DNA from: Tieghemiomyces parasiticus
Taxonomy: Eukaryota > Kickxellomycota > Dimargaritomycetes > Dimargaritales > Dimargaritaceae
Assembly (NCBI GenBank): GCA_027575765.1
Contig: JANBPT010000137.1
Coordinates: 1 to 64,000 of the forward strand
Direction of reading: 5' to 3'
DNA length: 64,000 nt
The notes beneath the pieces were generated by a model, which searched no databases, was not told where the DNA came from, and saw only the letters and a list, made by a program, of their open reading frames with translations. The position numbers and the translations under genes are program-made. This document shows positions 43,773 through 53,400 of this stretch, one piece after another (the stretch's first letter is position 1; every line of letters starts with the position of its first letter).

Positions 43773-46223
43773 ATGGTGCTCAACCCGTACAAAAGGACAT
43801 CTGATGACAGAGGGTCCGCCTCGACCTACGAGAAAGAGCACAACTCCGCCTCAGCCTACGAGAAAGAGCCCAGCTCCGCCTCAACCTACGAGAAAGAGCC
43901 CAACTCCGCCTCAGCCTACGAGAAAGACCCCAACTCCGCCTCAGCCTACGAGAAAGACCCCAACTCCGTCTCAGCCTACGAGAAAGACCCCAACTCCGTC
44001 ACTATCGATGTCAATCTCGACTATCACCACGATAGCGCGTGCCTAAATTCATCTTCCAATGCCGCCACATCGCGCTCCGGAAGTAGTGGTCTAGCCTGGT
44101 GCAACCTCCGCTACCAGGTCCCTACTGCGACCAAAGGCATTCGTCGACTGGGTATCAATTGGCGCAGTCTGCTCGATGACCTGTCCGGCGAGGTGCGTCC
44201 TGGTGAAATGGTGGCCATCATGGGTAGCTCTGGCGCTGGCAAGTCGACCTTGCTCAACGCCCTCTCCGGTCGCCTCAAGACTGGCCGGCTGGAAGGTACT
44301 ATCACCTTTAATGGTACTCAGCGTGTGCCACGTCTCTTCAAGAAGCAGGCCGCTTACGGTAAGTCGAGTAAATCCTGCTTAATGCCACAGTGGGCTAATG
44401 GATCACACTTTTCACACTGACTGATCAACAAGTTGTTTTTCTTGGTAGCCAACCTTCGTGGTTGACTTTCATTTATTTTATTTTACTGGGGGGGGACGTC
44501 GATCCAATCTATATACCACCTGATACTAAGCCAATTTCGCCTATATTCTTGACTCATTTGCACCGCTTGTCACTCATCACTAGTCGAACAGGACGACCTG
44601 ATGTACCCGCAGCTATCGGTGCGCGAAACCATCCAGTACGCCGCCACCTTGAAACTGCCCGCCAAGAATTACTCTATAGAGGCCAAGCGTGCCCGGGTCG
44701 AGGAGGTCATTAAGGCGCTCCGCCTGGACCGATGCGCCGACACAGTCATCGGTGACTCGTACACCCGGGGTATTTCGGGTGGTGAACGCAAGAGAACCTC
44801 CATTGGCGTGGAGCTCGTCACCGAACCGGAGTTCATGTTCCTCGACGAGGCCACCTCGGGCCTGGATTCCAACTCGGCCCTCCACGTGTGCCAGGTCGTC
44901 CGGGACCTGTGCCGCGACCGCGATATCGGCGTACTCATGACCATCCACCAGCCCAGCGCAAAGACTTTTAACCTCTTCGATAAGATTATCCTTCTCTGCC
45001 GCGGCCAGGTCGTGTATAGTGGGCCTCGGGCCGACACCCTGGATTACTTTGCCTCCCTTGGTTATCATTGCGGTCAACATGAGAACCCCGCCGATTTCTT
45101 TATGGATCTGGTCACCTTTGACGAGTCCACGCCCGAGGCTATGCTGCTCAGCAAGGCCCGGATCGAGAGACTGACAGAAAATTTCCGTGCACAGATGCTC
45201 ACCGCCACCCCCGCCAGCACCGTCTCGTTGGAAACCGTCGCTACGACCGACTTTACTCTACCACCTCCCCCTCGGTACGGCAAGACCGCTGGATCCGCCC
45301 TTACCATCTACCCGCCCCTCCCAATCAACAGCAGCTCCCTCTCGATCAGGCACGGTCCGTCGGACGTAGCACCGTGGGCGCTTAGCTGGCCTGCCGAATT
45401 TCTGGTTCTCTTGGAACGATGCTGGAAGGCCCAGGTCCGCGCCAAGTTCGCCATCGCCGCCTTCGTCGTTCGCACCGCCATAATCATTTTACTGATTGGG
45501 TTCACCTTTTTCCAGATTGACACCGCCCAGTCTTCGATCCAGAACCGCATTGGTATCCTGTTCTTTATCCCCATTGACCTGATGCTCGGCGCCGTCATGC
45601 CCCGTCTCCTGTCCTTCAGCCTCCAGGCCGACATTCTGCTGCGCGAGCGCAGCAGCGGCTCCTACCGGGTGTCTTCGTTCTACCTGGCCAAATTCTTGAC
45701 TGAACTGCCTTTTGTGGTGGTCCTCGACGCTCTCTATCTCACCGCCGTGTACTTTATGACCCACCTGCAGTACGACGCTAGCAAGTACTTTACGTTCATG
45801 GGCGTCACGCTGCTGGTCGTGGTGACCTCTGTGGTTCTCGGAATGGCCGTGGGTGCCGTGTTCCGTCGGCTCCAGCTCTCGCAGATCATCGCCCCGCTCA
45901 TCATCATTTTCTTGCTCTTATTTGGCGGCAATCTAGTCAACACCGACACTGTCACCCCGGCCCTTTCCTGGATCCGCTTCATCTCCCCCGTGTTTTACAG
46001 CTACCACGCCCTCACCCGTAACGAATTTATTGGTCTCGTCTTCTCGTGCGGCGACAATAAGCAGTGCCTCGCCACGGGCGCTCAAGTCATCAGCTACTAC
46101 AACCTGGAGGCCTTCGAAATCGACCAATGCGTCGGTATGATCTGCGTTATGATGGTCGTCTACAACATCATTGCCTACACAGCCCTCCGCGTTAATTACA
46201 AGCCTCGTCACCTGTGGATTTAG
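43773..46223 (+). CDS. ABCG (White-type) ATP-binding cassette half-transporter, one intron
   Basis: ATP-driven membrane exporter of the ABCG family, working as a dimer. Exon 1 is 43773..44358 and exon 2 is 44584..46223; the 225-bp intron (GTAAGT ... CTAG) splits a Val codon, giving AAYVEQDDLMYPQ; total 741 aa. NBD first: Walker A GSSGAGKST, Q-loop YVEQDD, signature ISGGERKRTSIG, Walker B FMFLDEATSGLDS and H-loop IHQPS are all intact. The transmembrane half follows, with six hydrophobic segments (first ...FVVRTAIIILLIGFTFF), matching the NBD-TMD order of half-transporters such as WHITE/ABCG1. Residues 15-74 are six copies of a ten-residue repeat (consensus SASAYEKDPN) encoded by a 30-bp tandem repeat. 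Substrate unknown; sterols, lipids or pigment precursors are typical for the family. A TATA box lies 244 bp upstream of the ATG. Confidence 0.93.
43815..43994 (+). repeat. 30-bp in-frame tandem repeat, six copies
   Basis: Six adjacent 30-bp units within exon 1 of the ABC transporter gene, each encoding SASAYEKDPN or a close variant (Thr for Ala at position 4, Glu for Asp at 8, His for Pro at 9 or Ser for Asn at 10). Units 4 and 5 are identical at DNA level, which points to recent duplication. Length variation between strains is likely. Confidence 0.9.
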
Positions 46224-48348
46224 CTTCACCTTACTCCTCTTCATTCATTCATTATGCATATTATACATTATTGTTTCCATGCTAGTTACGTCTATATAAA
46301 TACCTCGCAAGTTCCACCGGACGTCGCTGGTATGTAATAGGCTATGAAGGAGTGACAAATGACGTACGCCGGTACCTTGGTGGCTATCGGCTTCAACTTT
46401 TTTCAATAACGTACAGTGTATACAAAGACATGCATATATATATATATGTAACGCCACTGCAGTCTACACCAGTTAAGGGACAATAGTGCGAGGGAAAACC
46501 AAACACTATCTACAGCTTGGGAAGGAGGGTATGAGCCTAATGAACGGAACCCAGAAGGAGATGATCAGTCGGGCTCAAGTCAGAACAACGCACGTTCGGA
46601 GTTTAGGAAGTGCGACTCATTATAGGAGTGCCCCTCCATCGCAGCTGCTGCTCGGAAAGTTTTTCGTGTGGGTACGGCATTGTAAAAATAACCGCCAGAA
46701 GCCGTGGAGGTTGGAGGAGACTTACAGTAGGTGCCCATTGTCGCCCGCTCGCAAAACGCCATCTAGTTCTAGTCGACCGCCTTAGAGGGAAGACCCACTA
46801 CCACAAGAGACGCCCAGATATAGGCCTTATTGGCCATGGTCGATGCTTATATCGGAATTGAGCTGACAATGACATCAATCAAGTTGTTATGGCGGACTAG
46901 AACGAACCTACGGTCCATGGCCTCGGCTACATACAAACACACCCCAATCATCAGCCTTGCAGGGGAGCCCTTGTTACATTAGGCATAGCGACTAAAACGG
47001 CCCATGAGGCCATCAGTCGGACGGCTGAACCCCTCCTCGGTGTTTGTTTGGTCCACCTGAGGGACCTGCAGTATGGGGGAGGTAACGTGATTTAGTAGCA
47101 CGACCAGTAGCTAGCCCTTCGGGGAGCTATTGGTGTCCTGCGGGGGGGGGGGGCGCTGCATTATACGAGTGATAATTAGGGGGTTACCCGTCGCTCCTAC
47201 TTTCATGGTAGGATTACCTGGTGGGAACTGGGCTGGATATGGGCCGGTTTACATGATGCAATGGCAGCGGCAAGATACAGGGCGGTAGTATGCCGTTCGA
47301 TGTTGGGACATATCATAAGGAAAGGCCAGCGATGCTTGGCACGAAACGGGTCGCTGCGACGATGGCTAACAATAAGTTAGGGTCCCAGTATACGCCATTT
47401 CGCCCCCGCGGTAATGCTAAGCGACGTCCAGCCCACCAGAAGCTGCGTAATAATGTCATAGTCCAACTTTACCTGCCCCTCATACACTACCTTCGGCATC
47501 TCCCTGAAGGTCTATCATTGCACACGACTGGCTTTACCAATTACCCGCCCTCTGGCCACACCCCCTTGAATGCTTGCATTGGATAACAGTCGGGTTGGCT
47601 GGAATAGGACCCGGTCGTTAACGTGGCCATTACCTCACTCACAACGGTGCTGTCAAGCGTGCTGACGCAAAGAGGGGAAGGGGATTGGTAAGATAAACTG
47701 GGAAGCAGACGGCTGTCCCCTTCCCCTCGCTATCCAGCCAGACTTTGTCATCCCAGGTGGCCGAGTTCTGTTGTACTGGTCATTCATTTTCTATGGGCCC
47801 CAATAGCCGCCACTCCAAAAAAAAAACATACACGCTGGCGATTAAACAAGAAAGGCAGCTCCGATTACCGATAACATCCTCCCCGCCAACAAAGTAATTG
47901 TGACTGCATGCGGCGGCTTTATTATATATATTTTTTACTGGACACGTGGTGGATACCTCGACCAGATCTGACCAAATGGCCCATGTCCTCCGCTTCGCTC
48001 CCCAGCCTAGTTTCACCCCCAAGAAATCCCACCACGGGTAATTATTAAATTATCTACCAATCGCTGTGCCGTCCTGCAACTTTTTTTTTGCCTCTGCTGC
48101 GATCTAGTGGAGAGTGATGCCTGGATCTTCGCTGGTTGACCTTGCCCAATATTTTTTGTACTCTAGCCCACCGCTCAGAAGCTAGGCTGGTGTGGCCTAC
48201 GGTGGATGTGCTAAGGCTGTTGCCAACAGAGCACCTGAGGGCAAGCTGTTAAAGCTAACCAGATTCGCTGGCGACGCTTTGATTCCACCTCTTCATTCCC
48301 TCTCTCTACACCCGTTACGTTCCCCGTGTTACGAGAGTTTCGTACAAA
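46224..48348. other. Intergenic between the ABC transporter and RPL5
   Basis: Contains (AT)7 at 46434-46447 and the longest homopolymer in the window, twelve G at 47142-47153. The RPL5 promoter should lie in the last few hundred bases, which include a TATATATATTTT stretch near 47925. No gene seen. Confidence 0.5.
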
Positions 48349-49566
48349 ATGGTAGGTTGCAGTTCGTCCCCGTCCGCCACGCTCGATGCCCGTCTGACCG
48401 TCAGCAGCGAACATCGTCAGTCATGGAAACCATCCATCCATCCATCCGACAGGACTAGACAGCTTTCAAGGCATTTTCCGGTCCGCTGGACGTGATTCGC
48501 ACTAGGCCACAACCGATGGGCGATTGTGATCCGATCACGGACGGATCCCTTAACCTTCACTATAGGAATCTTGAATCGCTGCGTATGAGCCCAAACTAAA
48601 CCATGCCTTCCCCATTCTACATACGCTTCAAACACCCTTCCATCACGATCTCCGTAGACGTTCACCAAGCTCATCAAGGACAAGGCGTACTTCAAGCGTT
48701 ACCAGGTCAAGTACCGCAGACGCCGCGAGGGTAAGACTGACTACTACGCTCGCAAGCGTCTTATCGTCCAGGCTAAGAACAAGTACAACTCGTACAAGTA
48801 CCGCCTGGTGGTGCGCATCACCAACAGCGACATTATCTGCCAGGTGGTGTACGCCAAGATCCAGGGTGATGTTGTGCTGTGCTCGGCCTACTCCCACGAG
48901 CTGCCCCGCTACGGTGTCAGTGTCGGTCTGACCAACTGGTCCGCCGCTTACTGCACCGGTCTGCTCTTGGCCCGCCGTCTGCTGGCCAAGGTTGGTCTCG
49001 ACTCCCAGTACGAGGGTGTCGCCGAGGCTGACGGTAGCTTCAGCCTGACTGAGGAGAACGAGGAGGGCGCCCGCCCCTTCAAGGTGTTCCTTGACGTCGG
49101 TCTGCGCCGCACCACCACCGGTGCCCGCATCTTTGGTGCCCTGAAGGGTGCCTCCGACGGTGGCCTGCACGTGCCCCACAGCGAGAACCGCTTCCCCGGT
49201 TACGACGCTGAGTCCAAGAGCCTCGACTCTGAGGTGCTCCGCGACTACATCTTTGGCCAGCACGTTGCCAACTACATGAACTCGCTGCAGGAGGAGGACG
49301 AGGACCGCTACAAGCGCCAGTTCGCCCGCTTCATCGCCAAGGGTGTGTCTGGTGATAACCTCGAGGACATGTACACCTCGGCCCACTCCAAGATCCGCGC
49401 CGACCCCGTCGCCAAGCCGACCGAGAAGAAGGTTGGTCCCTCGGGCCACAGCAAGAAGTTCGCCAAGCAGAAGTCGCTCAACCTGGAGCAGCGTCGGGAG
49501 CGCGTGCAGCAGAAGAAGCTCGCTTTCATGCAGGCTCACGGCCTGGTCGACGAGGACGACGAGTAA
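48349..49566 (+). CDS. RPL5: Large-subunit ribosomal protein uL18 (L5)
   Basis: 60S protein that carries 5S rRNA into the ribosome as part of the 5S RNP. Exon 1 contributes only the start codon (48349..48351), followed at once by the donor GTAGGT; exon 2 is 48658..49566 after the acceptor CCGTAG, phase 0. Total 303 aa, close to the 297 of yeast. Visible landmarks are [86 protein letters not shown] and [11 protein letters not shown]. These are near-identical to other eukaryotic L5 proteins. The C-terminus is basic and then acidic (VDEDDE). Codon use is the most strongly biased in the window, as expected for a highly expressed gene. The 306-bp intron carries a CATC repeat (48430-48447); I saw no clear snoRNA boxes in it. 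Confidence 0.95.
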
Positions 49567-50445
49567 ATTCCGGCTTTGCCTTAACTCTCACCCTTACGCC
49601 ACAGGTTGATCCCCGCGGCCTCTGTCTCGCACGCGCCCGCTTTGGTTTGATTGAACTATTTCGTGCGAGTGCGATCCAAACTCCTATTTATCTAATCCAG
49701 AATCCCGCCATCCTGGGTAATTATTAAATTGGCATTTGGCCGCTTGTGTGACACTATCGAATAAGGTGAATAGTTGAATCGTGATGCACTTGTGATGATA
49801 CGGCATAACCTTTCCGGGCGTGGTGGGTCGTCTGGGCACAGAAATGTCAATTATTGCTCGCATGCAGTTGTGACGGGCTTGGAACATGACGAGTGCGGCC
49901 GGCAATAATTACATCCCCTATTAATGCTTGTTGTTTCAGAGTGAAGCTGCCACAGTTTGAAGCCCCTCACCCCCGGGCCAGCTGATATCGATGGTACCGT
50001 CCTACCCGTTCCCAGCAAGTACCTGGCTAAGTGCAGACCATCTTGTACTTCACAACAGGCTCCAAATCAATCAAAGATACAAATGCAGTCCATATCGCCA
50101 GCCTTATCGGTTAGATGGTTGATTTGATTTGTTTTAGGCAAGATTTAATTGCGTTGTAGTATTCACAGAAAATGAGGTCGATAGTAAATGGGTAGCGATA
50201 GGGAAGCACTTGGGGTATATAGTATAGAATGAAAACAAAGGCCGGAATAAAGAAAAGTGACCGAGATGCATACTGTTTTAGGTTGATTTTCTGTGAAGAA
50301 AGAAATAGGCCAGGGTCACATGTCAGGTGTAATGATGTGAGGTGCGCATATGAAAAAGAGGTATAGAAAAGTAATAGACCGAGCAAGATAGAAATAAAAA
50401 GAGGAATACGGTGAAAGGCACAACCCACGTGGGGAGCCCTCCCAT
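49567..50445. other. Convergent intergenic region between RPL5 and FKS1
   Basis: AT-richer DNA between two gene 3' ends. It probably holds both polyadenylation regions. No ORF or repeat of note. Confidence 0.5.
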
Positions 50446-53400
50446 TTAGATGGGGAGGTTGACCGAGAACTTGGGCAGGAACCCGAGTTGGGGGACAATT
50501 ATGAGGGCCAAGAAGATGACAAACATGATGACAAACAGGATACCGTAGCCGATAGCAGTACGACGGCGCTCCGACCGCTGCTTGATGGAGTAGATGGGCG
50601 GGCGGAACTGGCGGGACGGACGGAGCCAGAAGAGCATGGCCGAGTGCCACTTATCGATAAGCGGGATCAGACAGAACAGCGACAAGAAGAACATAATCAC
50701 GTGGCCGATGAGGAAATCGGCGGCAAACAGGGACGATTCCACAATCTTGCACACAAACTCGCGGGCCGGCAACGAGATGGCGTGGAAGCCCATGCCCTTT
50801 CCGAACCATTTGCCGGTCCACCAAGCAATGTTTGCTTCGTCTTGGCCAAACTCACGAGTGAGGAAGAGGCCCAGCAGTATGCCGAACACAAACCGCTGGA
50901 GGCAGGCCGCAATGACGGTCCCTAGGATGGCGCGCGACATGTTGTCCCAGCCCTCGAGCCACCATAGGGCCATAAACAGGATGACCTGCACAAAGGCCGC
51001 GCCAAAGTGGGCGATACCCGCGATGACCGAGCCGAAGCCAGGAAGGCAAACGCCAGCGACGGGGCCAACGAAGAGGGATACCGGGAGAAGCATCATAAGC
51101 AGACCGGCGTTGATAAGAACCGGGGCCAGGGATACGGCCACGATGCGCAGGAGCCAGTTCGTCTTCTTGTTGTAGCCCTTCTGCTGACTATCAAGACTGT
51201 GCAGGAATTGGTAGGCCATGATCAACAGCAGGCCCATGAGGAGCGGTACGATGATTTCCGACATGAGCAGCACCGACTTGGACGCGCGCGGGACGTGGCC
51301 GGTAATGCGGGCCGATGGGTCACCAAGCCGCTTGCGTTTGTAGCCGGTGATCTTGGTACGAGCCAGGCGGCAGTGCGACACCCACGAGTTGGGGTCCGGT
51401 CGGGAGTTACCCGCACACAGCCAGCGCAGCCACTCGCGGTAGTCAATGATGAAATCGGTGAGCGAAAACTGGTGTGGGTTGAATAGGTACGGCGAGATGA
51501 CCAGCGCGATAATGGTCACCCAGAAGTAAATCAGGGCCCAATTGCGCAAAATGATGGAATTATACGTCAACATCACCATGAGCCGCATCCCAAGATAGAT
51601 ACTGGACCCGGCAAACCGTGAGTATAGGATGGCGAATGGCAGGCGTGTCGTAGCGAAACCGCGCCCCGTACCTATATATCGGGCACCACCGAAGGTCAAG
51701 TTGGACAACAGACTGTTGGAGTAAATCTGGGCAACGAACACCTCATACAGTGGGGAGAAGGATGCAAAGTGCTTGCCCAGGCGGAACACGCTGGGGCCGA
51801 AGCCCTGTTCGGTGAGTACCTGCAAGAACAAGGGGAGGTAGGCAATGAGCAGCACGATGATGATGGACAGGATAGTACGGGTGATCCAGTCGGTGACGGG
51901 GCTGATGTCGTAGCACCCCTCAGGGGTCTTGAGCGAAATGCCGTCGGAGTTGGTGTCACACATGGTGACGGTGGACTTGAGCGAACTCACAAACACCATG
52001 ACCAGCATGAAAAGCTGTACCGAGAACAGAATGAAGATGTTGTTCACGTGGAAGCCCGGGTGGGCATAGAAGAAGGTGAGGAATCGGTCGATGGGCAGCT
52101 GGGTCCCAATCCAGTACTGCTCGCGGGACAGCATCTGCTCACCCATACCAGTACCGATTTTGGTCACGAAGTTGAGGCAGGAGCAGAACCCGAGATCACG
52201 GCCCTTGCCACACTGGAAGTATTCGACGTGTTTGATGCGACCGCCACGCTCAAAGGCGTTCATACCGGCGTAAATGTCTTCGTTCAGGTGTAGCCCCTTC
52301 TGGGCCTTGCTGATACCGCCACGGGTGGTCATGAAGATAGCGTTGAGGAAATCCGGGTGGCCGTAGTGGAGCTTACCGCCTACCTTGGCCATGATGCGCT
52401 GGGTCAGGGTACCGAAGGTGGCCTCCTTACCGGCGGCCACGTCACCAAGGATACCGACGTTCTGCGAGAAAATGTACTCGCGGGCACCAACGATGGCGAC
52501 GGGGGCCGGGGCGGGTTCGGCAGCGGGCGAGTAGGGCGACACGGAGGGAGTGTTGTACTGCTCAAATTCACCGAGCACGTTGCGGATCTTGAGGGCCTCC
52601 TCGAGGTAGTTGTCCTGATTAGCGTCGATCAGCTGCATGTACTCGCCGCGGTAGAAGATGACCGAATGGTTTTGGTTGTCCGATTTGCCATCACCGAGAA
52701 TGGGGTTACCAGGGAGCTCGATGCGGTAGTAGGGCTTGAAGCGGCCGTCAGGGAGGACTTCGCTGTGGCCGTCAATGAGGCAACTAAAGATGCGAGGGAG
52801 CTCGCCCTCGGCCTCGGAAGCCACCTCCTCAAGGTAGGCGATCTGAAGGTCGGGGTACGTACCCAGGAGGAAGTTAACGGCCTCGCTCTCCTCCTTGCTG
52901 AACTTGGTGAAGCGCTGCATGGAAACGATGAACTTGAACTTGCGACGGGCCATGCGCTCGAGCTCCTTCTCGAGCTTCTCGCTACCATTGCCGCCAAGGA
53001 CGTGGACCATCTCAGGCGATTCCACGCGGTAGAGGAGCTTAATGGCCTTGGCGTAATTCATGAACCCGGAGATGGTGCGATACAGGGTTTGGGACCGCAG
53101 GGAAGCCCAAATTCGTGTGCGCAGGGTGAACTCCGGCGCGGCAGACTTAAAGCCGATGCTGTAGAAGGGCAGGTCGTCCGTCTTGGCCTTGGCCTCGGTC
53201 TTGTCGCTGTCACCGCCCATAGGAAACGGACCGGTCTGGCTCCCGCCAAAGGTGTCCGAGTTTTCCTCGGCCAAAATCTTGGTGTCCTTGACGAAATTGT
53301 CCCACTCGACCGGGTGCAAGGCCTTGAGATACTCGAGCATGGTCACACGGGTCAGCTGGTCGTTCTCGCGGATGATTTCGCGCAGGGAGAGCAGAATCTT

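Noticed and set aside
48352..48657. snoRNA in the RPL5 intron
   Set aside because: Introns of L5 genes can host snoRNAs, but no convincing paired C and D boxes or H/ACA pattern was seen.
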